Shown here: positions 43,997 to 52,988 of the stretch, in pieces | Layout of the letters: each line of letters opens with the position of its first letter | Position numbering within the stretch: position 1 is the first letter of the stretch | DNA from: Rhodococcus pyridinivorans | GTDB taxonomy: Bacteria > Actinomycetota > Actinomycetes > Mycobacteriales > Mycobacteriaceae | Direction of reading: 5' to 3' | Assembly: GCF_900105195.1 (NCBI RefSeq) | Contig: NZ_FNRX01000002.1 | Location: 620,001-684,000 of the forward strand | DNA length: 64,000 bases | Program-made: the position numbers and the translations under genes | Notes under the pieces: generated by a model | The model's input: the letters and a program-made list of their open reading frames with translations, nothing else | Told to the model about the DNA's origin: nothing | Database searches by the model: none

Positions 43997-45409
43997 ATGC
44001 TGGACCGCCGACTCGACGACCGCCCTCAGCTCCGTCACACCCGGAGAGCGCTCGCGCATCCGCTGTCGGCGAGCGCGTGGAAGGACGCCCTCGAAGTGCG
44101 GCGCGGCGATCCGACCGTGGCCGTGGCGCTGCGCGTGGGGTTCGCGACGATGCTCGCCCTCGTCGGCGGCGGTCTGCTCGGTTACGGACAAGTCGCCGGC
44201 TTCGCCGCCCTCGGCTCACTCACCAGTGCCTTCCTGCGATACGAACCGTATCCGCGTCTCGCCGTGCGCCTTCCGTGGGTCGGCCTCGGCATCGTCGGTT
44301 ACACCGCCTTCGGGGCTGCGCTCGGCGCGATGGGCGCCCCGCTGTGGGTGCAGATCGTTGCGCTCTCGCTGGGCTCGGCCGTCGCATACTGGGTGTTCAC
44401 GGCCTTCTCGCTCATGGGCCCCGGCCCGGTGATCCTCATCTTCGCGGCCGCCGGCGCCGCCGGTTTCTCCGACGGATGGGGCGATGCGGGCCTGGTCACC
44501 GCCGCGGCGACCATCGGTGCGCTGCTCGGATATGTCATCGCGATGCTCCCCGCGCTCTCCCATCCCCACACGCCCGCTCGTCTGGCGGTCGCACGCGCCC
44601 TCGCGGCGGTCTCCACCGTCGAGATCCGCGGTGCGGACGCCGTTCCCGCTGCGCGACAGAGCATCCGGAAGGCGCGCGAGACCGTCGCACTGAACGCCCC
44701 GCGACGTCCGGACGCCCATGTCCACGAACTGGCCGCACTGCTCGACGCGGCCGAGACGGTTCTCGACAGCGGGTCGCACGACACCTCCCGCGCACGTTGC
44801 GACGATTTCTCCCGATTCGAGAAGGAACTTCGGAAAGCGCGGCGCGACATCGAGATTCCGCGTGTCGATGCCGAGGGGCGGCCGGTGCTGCCCACGCCGC
44901 CCGGCTTCGTCCGCGAAGGATGCGGTCGTCTGCTCGACCGTCTCGTGCTGATCGGAGCGGCCCGGATCTTCGTGGCGTCGTTGCTCGCCGCGTCGTTCGC
45001 CGCATCGATCGGGCTCGACCATCCGTTGTGGGCTGCGATGGGTGCCATGGCGGCGCTGCAAGGATTGAACTACCGCAACGCTGTTCAGCGCGGTATCCAG
45101 CGTCTGATCGGAAATGTCGGCGGCGCCATGATCGCTGCCGTGCTGCTCGCACTCGACCTGGGCTACTGGCCGGTGGTCGCGGCCGCCGTGCTGTTCCAGA
45201 CGCTCACCGAACTCACGGTGACCCGGAACTACGGGCTCGCCTCGGTCGGGGTGACGACGATGGCGTTGCTGCTCACCGGTCTCGGGCAACACGCGGGTCC
45301 GGGCCTCGCCGTCAACCGGGTCGCCGACACCGTCATCGGCGTGGTCGTGGGCGTGATCGTCGCTGCGGTGACCATCCGACGCGACGACCGGCACCATCTC
45401 GTCGCGTGA
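43997..45409 (+). CDS. FUSC-family membrane protein
   Basis: 470 residues: an N-terminal block of about six membrane segments, a central soluble helical part (about 205-310), and a second membrane block with ASIGLDHPLWAAMGAMAALQG, NAVQRGIQRLIGNVGGAMI and the FUSC-like end. Proteins of this family carry aromatic acids (AaeB) or are of unknown role. With a divergent MarR gene, efflux of an aromatic or toxic compound is likely. Confidence 0.85.
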   Translation: MLDRRLDDRPQLRHTRRALAHPLSASAWKDALEVRRGDPTVAVALRVGFATMLALVGGGLLGYGQVAGFAALGSLTSAFLRYEPYPRLAVRLPWVGLGIVGYTAFGAALGAMGAPLWVQIVALSLGSAVAYWVFTAFSLMGPGPVILIFAAAGAAGFSDGWGDAGLVTAAATIGALLGYVIAMLPALSHPHTPARLAVARALAAVSTVEIRGADAVPAARQSIRKARETVALNAPRRPDAHVHELAALLDAAETVLDSGSHDTSRARCDDFSRFEKELRKARRDIEIPRVDAEGRPVLPTPPGFVREGCGRLLDRLVLIGAARIFVASLLAASFAASIGLDHPLWAAMGAMAALQGLNYRNAVQRGIQRLIGNVGGAMIAAVLLALDLGYWPVVAAAVLFQTLTELTVTRNYGLASVGVTTMALLLTGLGQHAGPGLAVNRVADTVIGVVVGVIVAAVTIRRDDRHHLVA

Positions 45410-45472
45410 CGAGGCGGCACCGGTCGTCGGTGGCGTTCATGGCCTGCCGCGGGGGAGGCAGCCGGGTGATGC

Positions 45473-45871
45473 TCAGGAGTGAGCGGCTTCGAACCGCTCG
45501 AGGATGTGACGCGGGATCCGGCCGCGCGAGCTGACGTCGTAACCCTTGTTACGGGCCCAGTGCCGGATCGCGGCCAGTTGCTCCGGCGACCGGGTGGGCG
45601 GAATCGCCTTGTGAGTCCCCGCCGTCCGTGTGCGGGCCTTCGTTGCCGTCTGCTTCGGCGTGATGGTGCGGGTGCTCGAATCGGGCTTCTCAGGTGCCTT
45701 CTCGTGCAACCACGGGCGGAGTACCGCCAGGAACTTGTCTGCGTTCGCCGGCCGCAGGTCGATTTCGTACTCGTCGTCGTCGACCGTGATGCGGAACGAC
45801 TGCGCCAGGCCGTCCATGATCGGTTGGCCGTCGATATCGTCGAAATATTGGACGCGCACTTTCTGTGCCAC
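45473..45871 (-). CDS. Lsr2-family nucleoid-associated protein
   Basis: 132 residues. N-terminal dimerisation part with VQYFDDIDGQPI and EYEIDLRPANADKFLAVLRPW, a basic Thr/Lys-rich linker, then the DNA-binding end IRHWARNKGYDVSSRGRIPRHILERF with the AT-hook-like RGR. GTG 45871 has AAGGAG seven bases upstream. Lsr2 silences AT-rich and transferred DNA in actinobacteria. The length is a little above the 112 of M. tuberculosis Lsr2; it could be one of several paralogs. Confidence 0.9.
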   Translation of the reverse strand: MAQKVRVQYFDDIDGQPIMDGLAQSFRITVDDDEYEIDLRPANADKFLAVLRPWLHEKAPEKPDSSTRTITPKQTATKARTRTAGTHKAIPPTRSPEQLAAIRHWARNKGYDVSSRGRIPRHILERFEAAHS

Positions 45872-45908
45872 GTTTATCTCCTTGTCCCCGAACTGTGCGC
45901 TGTCGACG

Positions 45909-46985
45909 CTAGTTCTTACTCGGGGGTAGGTTCAAGTCGCGAATGTACGATCCCACCCGCTCGACGAAATGATCGAAGAACTCTGCCGGACGGGTGCCCG
46001 CCACGATATCCGCGTTCGGCGTCCTCTGCCACATACCGGACAGATCGGCGACCGTCGTGCCCCGGGTGAGCCGTCCGTCGAGCTCGACGTCGACCGTCGC
46101 GGGCCGGGAGGTGTAGGGAACCGTGCCCAGCGCGACCGCCGCGGCGAACGGGTCGTGCACGTGCGCGAGGAAGCCCAGGCCCTGGTCACGGTGGAATTCC
46201 ATGTAGAACCGCAGTGCATCGGAGATGTGGCGGACGAGAGGGACATCGGCCGTCGACCGCGTACCGCGCGGAGCGTCCGGGGACAGCTCCCCGGATCGGG
46301 GCACACCGACGACGTCCCCGATCCGCGCGACATGCTCGGGATGCATCTCGATCGACTCCGTGACGTCGAGCGGGCACACGATCGGTCGCCGGTCCGGAGG
46401 GACGATCGAGAACGCGTCGAACACGACCTTGGCGGCCTCCGGATCCACCGCGACGTTCCATTCCGAGGTCGGCGTCGTATTACCGGGATGGTGGAAGCAC
46501 CCACCCATGATCACGAGGCGACGCAACCGCGACGGCAGTTCCGGGTCGATGCGCAGGGCGAGGGCGAGGTTGGTGAGCGGGCCGGTGACGAGCCCGGTGA
46601 GCTCTCCCGGATGCTCGCGGGTGAGATCGACCCATGCCTGCGCGGCCGATCGCGGCGACCGCGACTGCGACGCAGCGGGGAGTTCCGCATACCCGATCCC
46701 CTGTGGACCGTGCGTGTCCTCGGTGGTCATCAGTGGCGCGACCAGCGGAACCTGCGATCCGGCAGCCACTTCGATATCGGACCGACCGCACACCTCGAGC
46801 CACGACAGCGTGTTGGCGGTGACCTGGTCCACTGGCACGTTCCCCGCCGTGCACAGGGCGGCGACGATCTCGGCTTCCGGGCTCGCGACGAGATAGAGCA
46901 GGGCGAGAGCGTCGTCGATGCCGGTGTCGACGTCGACGATCAGGCGGGTACGGGCAGCCGGAACATCGGGTTCGTGTACATGCAC
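45909..46985 (-). CDS. Inosine/uridine-preferring nucleoside hydrolase
   Basis: 358 residues. Calcium site DVDTGIDDALAL at the N-terminus, TGPLTNLALAL, VIMGGCF, EWNVAVDPEAA, and the late His in HDPFAAAVAL. It splits a ribonucleoside into base and ribose. The start is GTG 46985, with a weak ribosome site. Divergent from the thioesterase gene. Confidence 0.9.
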   Translation of the reverse strand: MHVHEPDVPAARTRLIVDVDTGIDDALALLYLVASPEAEIVAALCTAGNVPVDQVTANTLSWLEVCGRSDIEVAAGSQVPLVAPLMTTEDTHGPQGIGYAELPAASQSRSPRSAAQAWVDLTREHPGELTGLVTGPLTNLALALRIDPELPSRLRRLVIMGGCFHHPGNTTPTSEWNVAVDPEAAKVVFDAFSIVPPDRRPIVCPLDVTESIEMHPEHVARIGDVVGVPRSGELSPDAPRGTRSTADVPLVRHISDALRFYMEFHRDQGLGFLAHVHDPFAAAVALGTVPYTSRPATVDVELDGRLTRGTTVADLSGMWQRTPNADIVAGTRPAEFFDHFVERVGSYIRDLNLPPSKN

Positions 46986-47044
46986 GATCCCATCTTCGGG
47001 TATCCCGATGAACGCACCGCGGCCGGTGCTGGGAGAATTCCCGA

Positions 47045-47851
47045 ATGCACGAGCGCAAGAACCGCGGTTTTTTCACCGAGGACGACGGTGTCTACCTGCC
47101 CACGAAGTATGCGACCAGCCCGTGGTCGGACACGATGCTCAACGGGCCGTGTGTGAGCGGTCTGGTGGCGCGTGAGCTCGAGATCCACCATGCCGTCGAG
47201 GGTTTCGTCCCGTCCCGGTTCACGCTCGATCTCTTCAGGCCGGTCCGCAACGAGCCGATCACCTTCACCACCACCCGGGTGCGCGACGGCAACCGCATCC
47301 GCGTCGCCGACGCGAACCTGATGCAGGGTGGAGAGGTGTCGGCGCGCGCGACGCTCACCTTCCTCCGCAAGTCGGCGCCGCCGCCCGGGTCGGTGTGGTT
47401 GCGCGGCGAGTCCCCGACGCCTCCTCCCGGTTCCCCGGAGACGCAGCCCGGGCCGCTCGAGTACTCGTCGTGGTACGGCAGCGACGGCCCGGGATGGACG
47501 CGGGTGCGGTCGGAACACCAGAACTCCGATCGCAAGCGCCTGTGGTCGCGGCAGCTGCCGATCATCGTCGGCGAGGAGCTGTCGCCGTTCGTCAACACCG
47601 CGACCGTCGGTGAGGGCACGTCGTTCGTGACCAACTGGTCGGACAAAGGTGTCGGCTACATCAATTCCGATGTCACCCTGGCACTGTCCCGTCTGCCGGA
47701 AGGACCGGAGGTCGGTATCGAGGCCGACAACCACATCAGCAGCGAGGGCATCGCGGTCGGCACGGCGGTGCTGTTCGACCGTCTCGGCGCGTTCGGCACC
47801 GGTGTGGTCACCGCGCTCGCGAATGCGCAGCGGCAGGTCGATTTCGGCTGA
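47045..47851 (+). CDS. Thioesterase-like (double hot-dog) protein
   Basis: 268 residues, two hot-dog halves as in TesB-like/acyl-CoA thioesterase family proteins. First half: LNGPCVSGLVARELE and FTLDLFRPV; second half: FVNTATVGEGTSFVTNWSDKGVGYINSDVTLALSRLP. Followed after 19 bp by a cyclase-family gene, so the two may act on the same small molecule. The catalytic residues cannot be fixed without alignment. Confidence 0.8.
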   Translation: MHERKNRGFFTEDDGVYLPTKYATSPWSDTMLNGPCVSGLVARELEIHHAVEGFVPSRFTLDLFRPVRNEPITFTTTRVRDGNRIRVADANLMQGGEVSARATLTFLRKSAPPPGSVWLRGESPTPPPGSPETQPGPLEYSSWYGSDGPGWTRVRSEHQNSDRKRLWSRQLPIIVGEELSPFVNTATVGEGTSFVTNWSDKGVGYINSDVTLALSRLPEGPEVGIEADNHISSEGIAVGTAVLFDRLGAFGTGVVTALANAQRQVDFG

Positions 47852-47870
47852 CCCGAACAGGAGTGATGTC

Positions 47871-48521
47871 ATGCGTGTTCGGCGGATCGTCGACCTGACC
47901 CACATCGTCTCCCCGGCCATCCAGGTCTATCCCGGGGATCCGGCACCGACGTTCACACCGCACGCCACCGTCGAGACCGACGGATTCGACCTGATGCGCA
48001 TCGACATGGGATCGCAAACCGGCACCCACGTCGACGCGCCGCGACACGTGCGCAGCGGCGGCGCCGCGATCGACGCGGTACCGCCGGAGAACTTCGTGGG
48101 ACGCGGAGTGGTGCTCGACGTGCGCGCCCGCGTCGGCGCCGGTGCGCTCGTCACCGCCGACATGTGGGGTGGGCCTGCGATCGGCTCCGGCGACATCGCG
48201 CTGGTCCTCACCGGCTGGTCGCGGTATTTCGGCACTGACCGCTATTTCGAGCATCCGGCCCTGAGCATCGACGCGTGCCGGTGGTTGCTCGACCGCGGCG
48301 TCCGCACGGTCGGAATCGACGCGCCGAGCGTGGATCCCACGGGCGACGAGACGCTCGCAGCGCACCACGTGCTCGCCGACGCGGGGGCGATCATCTGCGA
48401 GAACCTGCGCAATCTCGACGCGATCGACTTCGCGGATCCGCTCGTGTCCTTGCTGCCGATCCCGTTCGCGGGCGTCGACGGGGCCCCGGTGAGGGCGGTC
48501 GCGATGCAGATCGAGAAGTGA
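47871..48521 (+). CDS. Cyclase-family (kynurenine-formamidase-like) hydrolase
   Basis: 216 residues. Metal motif GSQTGTHVDAPRH, then GIDAPSVDPTG, AAHHVLADAGAIICENL and a final LPIPFAGVDGAPVRAVA, all typical of the family. AGGAG lies upstream of ATG 47871. Members open amide or lactone rings; kynurenine formamidase is one possibility, but there is no tryptophan pathway gene nearby. Confidence 0.87.
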   Translation: MRVRRIVDLTHIVSPAIQVYPGDPAPTFTPHATVETDGFDLMRIDMGSQTGTHVDAPRHVRSGGAAIDAVPPENFVGRGVVLDVRARVGAGALVTADMWGGPAIGSGDIALVLTGWSRYFGTDRYFEHPALSIDACRWLLDRGVRTVGIDAPSVDPTGDETLAAHHVLADAGAIICENLRNLDAIDFADPLVSLLPIPFAGVDGAPVRAVAMQIEK

Positions 48522-48570
48522 CCGTCCCGCACCCGGGAGGTCGAGAACCGTCCGCAGAGAACCGGCCCGG

Positions 48571-49242
48571 CTATCGGCCGAGTGCCGTCGTGAGCGAGGA
48601 CAAGTGGTCGCGGGTGACGGCGGCGGCGGTCACCCCGTCACGGTCCGCGATGGCGTCGTAGATGCGTCGGTGGGTATCGTGGTCGGCGTCGTCCCCGTGG
48701 GTGCCGCGCGTGCGGAGCATTTCGATCATGGCGTGACGGTTACGGGGTGTGAAGCCGTCGAACAGGTCGAGAAGGATCGGGTTGTGTGCGGCGACCACGA
48801 TGGTGCGGTGGAAGACGATGTCGGTGTCGACGTGTTCCTCGATGGCCGTGCGATGGGTTTCGCGTTCCCGCAGTGACTTCTTCAATGCCCGCAGTTCGGC
48901 GGGGGTGCGGCGCGCGGCGGCAAGGGCCGAGGCCTCGACCTCGACGGCGATGCGGGCCTCGATCACGGCGAGGATGTCGGCGCGCGCGACCGTGCGCGTC
49001 CAGTCCTCGGGTGCGTCGAGAGCGGTGACGAACACGCCGGCGCCCTGCCGGGTGGTCAGGATGCCGCGTCCGGCGAGCTGACGGATCGCTTCGCGGACGG
49101 TGGAGCGGCCGACGCCGAGCTGCGGAGCCAGCGTCGTCTCGCCGGGCAGCTTGGCGCCGAGCGACCATTCTCCGGATCGGATGCGTTCGAGGAGCAGTTC
49201 GGCGGCCTGGTCGGCGAGAGGCTCGCGGCGGACGACGGTCAT
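48571..49242 (-). CDS. GntR-family (FadR/FCD) regulator
   Basis: 223 residues. DNA-binding part: LLLERIRSGEWSLGAKLPGETTLAPQLGVGR-type helices up to residue 75. The C-terminal FCD domain has AVIEARIAVEVEASALAA, DIVFHRTIVVAAHNP and a late His (DADHDTHRRIYDAI), usual metal or ligand sites. It is divergent from leuA and may control it or only itself; the palindrome at 49267-49289 is a candidate site. Confidence 0.88.
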   Translation of the reverse strand: MTVVRREPLADQAAELLLERIRSGEWSLGAKLPGETTLAPQLGVGRSTVREAIRQLAGRGILTTRQGAGVFVTALDAPEDWTRTVARADILAVIEARIAVEVEASALAAARRTPAELRALKKSLRERETHRTAIEEHVDTDIVFHRTIVVAAHNPILLDLFDGFTPRNRHAMIEMLRTRGTHGDDADHDTHRRIYDAIADRDGVTAAAVTRDHLSSLTTALGR

Positions 49243-49266
49243 GGTTCCATCATCGCAGAGTCGCCT

Positions 49267-49289
49267 ACTCCTCTACTTGTCCGAGGAGT
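49267..49289. promoter_or_regulatory. Seven-base perfect inverted repeat between GntR and leuA leader
   Basis: ACTCCTC and GAGGAGT with a nine-base spacer lie 24 bp before the GntR start and 18 bp before the leader peptide. It could be a GntR operator or overlap the leuA promoter. Confidence 0.45.
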
Positions 49290-49307
49290 TATGTTAGTCT
49301 TCGGGAC

Positions 49308-49355
49308 ATGCGCTCCTTCGCGTTCCTTCTCCTTCGCCGCCACGGCGGGGCCTAG
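49308..49355 (+). CDS. leuA leader peptide
   Basis: A 15-codon open frame, [15 protein letters not shown] then TAG, ends 74 bp before leuA. It has three Leu codons in a row (CTT CTC CTT). Its end overlaps a strong hairpin at 49341-49376. Leader peptides rich in the end-product amino acid before leuA are known in actinobacteria, where ribosome stalling changes the RNA fold. No good ribosome site was seen; it may be leaderless or start at the transcript end. Confidence 0.65.
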   Translation: MRSFAFLLLRRHGGA

Positions 49356-49376
49356 CCGGACCGGCTCCCCGTCGTG
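49341..49376 (+). promoter_or_regulatory. Attenuator-type hairpin in the leuA leader
   Basis: Nested arms: CACGGCGGGG pairs with CCCCGTCGTG (one G-T pair), and inside it AGCCGG pairs with CCGGCT. The outer left arm covers the last codons of the leader peptide, so a ribosome paused at the Leu codons and one that finishes would leave different folds. There is no T-run, so control may be at translation. Confidence 0.6.
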
Positions 49377-49429
49377 GAGTCGAACACGCGCCGGTCCCTC
49401 GTAACGACGATCGACGAAGGACTTCTCCG

Positions 49430-51214
49430 ATGAGCACCAGCACGTTCCCGCGAATCTTCACTCCTGCCGGTCCGGTTCCTGCCGACGCCCCCGTCTGGAA
49501 CAGGCAGCGGCACTCCGCCATGCCCTCACATCGCTACCGCGATGTGTACTCTCGCGTGGAGGTTCCACTGGCGCAACGGAACTGGCCCACACAACGTCTG
49601 ACCGCGGCCCCACTGTGGGTGCCGGTGGACCTGCGCGACGGTAACCAGGCACTGGCCGAACCGATGGATCCCGGCCGCAAACGCCGCTTCTTCGAGCTGA
49701 TGGTCGCGATGGGATACAAGGAGATCGAGGTCGGTTATCCGTCCGCCTCGCAGACCGACTTCGACTTCGTGCGCCTGATCGTCGAGACCGACATCGCGCC
49801 GCCGGACGTCACCATCGTGGTGTTCACCCCGGCACGTCGCGACCTCATCGAGCGGACTGTGGAATCCGTCCGGGGTGTCCGCAACGAGGTCGTCGTCCAC
49901 ATGTACACCGCGACCGCTCCCACCTGGCGCGAGGTCGTCCTCGACCGCGACCGTACCGCGCTGACGGAACTGATCGTCGCCGGTGGCCGCGACGTCCTGG
50001 AACTGGCCGGCGACCTGCCGAACGTGCGGTTCGAGTTCTCACCCGAGGTCTTCAACCTCACCGAACCCGACTACGCGCTCGAGGTGTGCGACGCGATCAC
50101 CGAGTTGTGGGACGCGACCCCCGAACGGCCGGTGATCGTGAATCTTCCGGCCACCGTCGAGATCGCGACCCCGAACGTCTATGCCGATCAGATCGAGTAC
50201 ATGCACACCAACCTCGCGCGACGCGACGCGGTGATCCTGTCCGTGCACCCGCACAACGATCGCGGCGCAGGTATCGCGTGCGCCGAACTCGCCGTCCTCG
50301 CCGGGGCGCAGCGGGTCGAAGGGTGCGTGTTCGGCAACGGGGAACGCACCGGCAACGTCGACATTGCGACACTCGCACTGAACCTCCACGCACAGGGCAT
50401 CGATCCGATGATCGATTTCTCCGACATCGACGAGATCCGCCGCACCGTCGAATACTGCAATCGCATCGAGATCCACCCGAGGCACCCGTATGTCGGCGAC
50501 CTGGTGCACACCGCCTTCAGCGGCACTCATCAGGACGCGATCAGGAAAGGGTTCGCCGAGCACCGGGCACGCGCCGTCGCCGAGGGCCGTCCCGAGTCCG
50601 AGATCGATTGGCGAGTACCATATCTGCCGATCGATCCCGCCGACATAGGACGTACCTACGACGCGGTGATCCGTGTCAATTCGCAATCCGGTAAGGGCGG
50701 GGTCGCCTACCTGCTCGAGAGCGAATACGGCATCGAAATTCCGCGTCGGCTCCAGATCGACTTCACTCGCCACGTGCAAGACCACACCGACACCAGCGGC
50801 GGGGAGGTCACTGCGACCGAACTGTGGGAGATCTTCGACACCGCATATCTCGCACGGCCGGACGTCCCGGGTGCACCGGTGCTGCGCGCCTTCGACGTGA
50901 CCGACGCGGGCACCACGATCACGCTGGGTGTCGGCGGCACCGAACACCGCAGTGTCCACGAGGGCGTGGGTCCCGTCGAAGCATCGACCGACGCTCTCGC
51001 CCGTCTCGGCATCGATATCGAGGTGCTCGGCCTCCATCAGAGCAGCGTCGGCACCGACGCACTCACCCTGATCGAATTCCGCAGCGGCGACGACACACGG
51101 TGGGCAGCGGGGCGTCACCGCTCCGTGCTCACCGCGAGCCTGCACGCGGTCGTCCGTGCTGCCGCCTGCATCCCGAGGCCACTCAGGACAGCTGGGTCAC
51201 CACGATCCGTGTGA
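49430..51214 (+). CDS. leuA: 2-Isopropylmalate synthase
   Basis: 594 residues, the long actinobacterial form. It joins acetyl-CoA with 2-oxoisovalerate as the first step of leucine synthesis. Visible marks: [57 protein letters not shown], and a C-terminal regulatory domain after about residue 450 ([20 protein letters not shown]). GAAGGA lies eight bases before ATG 49430. The 3' end runs 32 bp past the end of the convergent M50-type gene. Leader peptide and hairpin upstream suggest control by leucine supply. Confidence 0.95.
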   Translation: MSTSTFPRIFTPAGPVPADAPVWNRQRHSAMPSHRYRDVYSRVEVPLAQRNWPTQRLTAAPLWVPVDLRDGNQALAEPMDPGRKRRFFELMVAMGYKEIEVGYPSASQTDFDFVRLIVETDIAPPDVTIVVFTPARRDLIERTVESVRGVRNEVVVHMYTATAPTWREVVLDRDRTALTELIVAGGRDVLELAGDLPNVRFEFSPEVFNLTEPDYALEVCDAITELWDATPERPVIVNLPATVEIATPNVYADQIEYMHTNLARRDAVILSVHPHNDRGAGIACAELAVLAGAQRVEGCVFGNGERTGNVDIATLALNLHAQGIDPMIDFSDIDEIRRTVEYCNRIEIHPRHPYVGDLVHTAFSGTHQDAIRKGFAEHRARAVAEGRPESEIDWRVPYLPIDPADIGRTYDAVIRVNSQSGKGGVAYLLESEYGIEIPRRLQIDFTRHVQDHTDTSGGEVTATELWEIFDTAYLARPDVPGAPVLRAFDVTDAGTTITLGVGGTEHRSVHEGVGPVEASTDALARLGIDIEVLGLHQSSVGTDALTLIEFRSGDDTRWAAGRHRSVLTASLHAVVRAAACIPRPLRTAGSPRSV

Positions 51215-51914
51215 CGCCGTAGAAGGCGGTACCCGCCGTGACGATCGCGAACAGCGCGATCCATACGGCCGCCGGAACGCGGGTCAGTCCGCGCAACTGG
51301 TCGGCGTCCGAACCCCGGCCACGACCGCGCGAATGGGTGCGGGCGAGTTCGAGGACCGGGCGGGTCGCGCCGAGGAGCAAGACCCATGTGATCAGGTACG
51401 CCGCGGTGTACCGGACGATCGGGTCCCCGAGATAGGCGGCCGCACCGACGAGCGCACCCGCGATCACCACCGAGACGAATCCGTACAGATTGCGGATCAG
51501 CAGCAACAGGACAGCGAGCGCGGCGAGGATCGACCACAGCACCGCGGCGGGCCGATCCAGGGTCAGCAGCGTCGCCGCCGCGAATCCCAGCACGGCCGGA
51601 CCGGTGTACCCGGCGAAGGTGGTCGCGACCATGCCGGGGCCTCGCGGGTTGCCGGACGACACCATCACCCCCGAGGTGTCGCTGTGCAGACGGATGCCCG
51701 ACAGCTTTCGGCCCACGAGCGCCGCGACCAGCGCGTGCGACCCCTCGTGCGCCTGCGTGACGACATGGCGGGTCTTCAGCCACAGCGGCCGAACGGTGAC
51801 GAGCACGAGTGCGACGATCGCCGTTCCGACGACGACCACCGTCGGAGCGGGCTGGTCGACGGTCGACACGGCCTGCCAGGCGGAGGACACGACCTCCGTG
51901 AACGAGGTGGACAC
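51183..51914 (-). CDS. M50-like membrane metalloprotease
   Basis: 243 residues with about six membrane segments and HEGSH (HExxH zinc motif) in [18 protein letters not shown], then [19 protein letters not shown] and NLYGFVSV. This is the compact M50B-like form common in actinobacteria. GTG 51914 start. Its last 32 bases overlap the end of leuA on the other strand. The substrate is unknown. Confidence 0.86.
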   Translation of the reverse strand: MSTSFTEVVSSAWQAVSTVDQPAPTVVVVGTAIVALVLVTVRPLWLKTRHVVTQAHEGSHALVAALVGRKLSGIRLHSDTSGVMVSSGNPRGPGMVATTFAGYTGPAVLGFAAATLLTLDRPAAVLWSILAALAVLLLLIRNLYGFVSVVIAGALVGAAAYLGDPIVRYTAAYLITWVLLLGATRPVLELARTHSRGRGRGSDADQLRGLTRVPAAVWIALFAIVTAGTAFYGVTRIVVTQLS

Positions 51915-51967
51915 AGATCACCTTCTTCCGGGCCGGGCGCCGAGACTTCCGGCCCGGCGATAGCCTG

Positions 51968-52666
51968 ATGAGCATGCCCGACCGTCGTACCCTCGAGATC
52001 CGCGCGGGTATCAAGGACTCCTGGGCCGTCGGGCTGGGACTGATCCCGCTGGGGCTCGCGTTCGGTGTGGTTCTCACCCAGGGCGGGTTCGAATGGTGGT
52101 GGGCGCCGATCTTCTCCACCGTCATCTACGCGGGGTCGATGGAGTTCCTCGCGATCGGTCTGATCGCGGCGGTCACGCCGCTCGCCTCGGTCGCCGCGGC
52201 GACACTGCTGGTGAACTTCCGGCACGTCTTCTACGGCCTGTCGTTCCCGCTGCACCGCATCCGCAGCCGGCTCGGGCGTCTCTACGGCGTCTATGCGCTC
52301 ACCGACGAGTCGTACGCGATCGTCGCCCCCAAGGCACGTGAGCCGCTCTCGGGTACCCGCATCCTCACGGTCCAGGTGCTCTGCCAGCTGATGTGGGTCG
52401 TGTCGGGCACGATCGGCGCGTTGATCGGGGCAGCGCTCCCCGACGGGCTCGCCGGACTCGAGTTTGCCCTCACGGCACTGTTCGCGGTGCTTGCGATCGA
52501 TGCCTTCCGCGCCAACCGCGACGTGCCGGCGCCGGTGCTCGCGCTGGTCTGCGGTCTCGTCGCATTGCTGGTCGCGAAAAGCCAGATGCTCGTCGTCGGG
52601 CTCGGGTTGTTCGTGGTGTGCCTGTTCGTGCGTTTCGTCTACCGGAACAAGGTGGCCCGTGCCTGA
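51968..52666 (+). CDS. azlC: AzlC-family branched-chain amino acid exporter subunit
   Basis: 232 residues with about eight membrane segments, and AzlC marks GLIPLGLAFGVV, IYAGSMEFLAIG, NFRHVFYGLSF and YALTDESYAI. Together with the next gene it forms the AzlCD/BrnFE-type exporter for branched-chain amino acids. Its place near leuA fits that role. Another ATG two codons later is possible. The stop overlaps the azlD start by eight bases. Confidence 0.9.
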   Translation: MSMPDRRTLEIRAGIKDSWAVGLGLIPLGLAFGVVLTQGGFEWWWAPIFSTVIYAGSMEFLAIGLIAAVTPLASVAAATLLVNFRHVFYGLSFPLHRIRSRLGRLYGVYALTDESYAIVAPKAREPLSGTRILTVQVLCQLMWVVSGTIGALIGAALPDGLAGLEFALTALFAVLAIDAFRANRDVPAPVLALVCGLVALLVAKSQMLVVGLGLFVVCLFVRFVYRNKVARA

Positions 52667-52988
52667 GTCGGTGCCCAGCGCCGGATATGTCCTCGGCGCT
52701 CTGGCGGTGATGTTCGTCGTGACGGTCGCGTTGCGCGCGGCGCCGTTCCTCGCGTTGTCGGCGCTGAAGAACTCCGCCTTCGTCGATTTCCTGGGCCGTA
52801 CGATGCCCGCGGGCGTCATGGTGATCCTGGTGATGTACACACTGCGTGACGTGGGGGAGTCGACCTGGCTACCCGCGACCGTCGGTCTCGCGGGCACGAT
52901 CGCGGTGCATCTGTGGCGACGCAATGCCGCGCTGAGCACCGTTGTCGGGACGGGTCTCTATCTCGTCGCGTCGGCGTTCTGGACCTGA
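52659..52988 (+). CDS. azlD: AzlD-family exporter subunit
   Basis: 109 residues with four membrane segments; RAAPFLALSAL, the FLGRTMPAGVMVILVMYTL region, and a hydrophobic end are typical. GTG 52659 lies inside the last codons of azlC, so the two are coupled. The 3' end overlaps the convergent GT87 gene by 31 bp. Confidence 0.9.
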   Translation: MPESVPSAGYVLGALAVMFVVTVALRAAPFLALSALKNSAFVDFLGRTMPAGVMVILVMYTLRDVGESTWLPATVGLAGTIAVHLWRRNAALSTVVGTGLYLVASAFWT

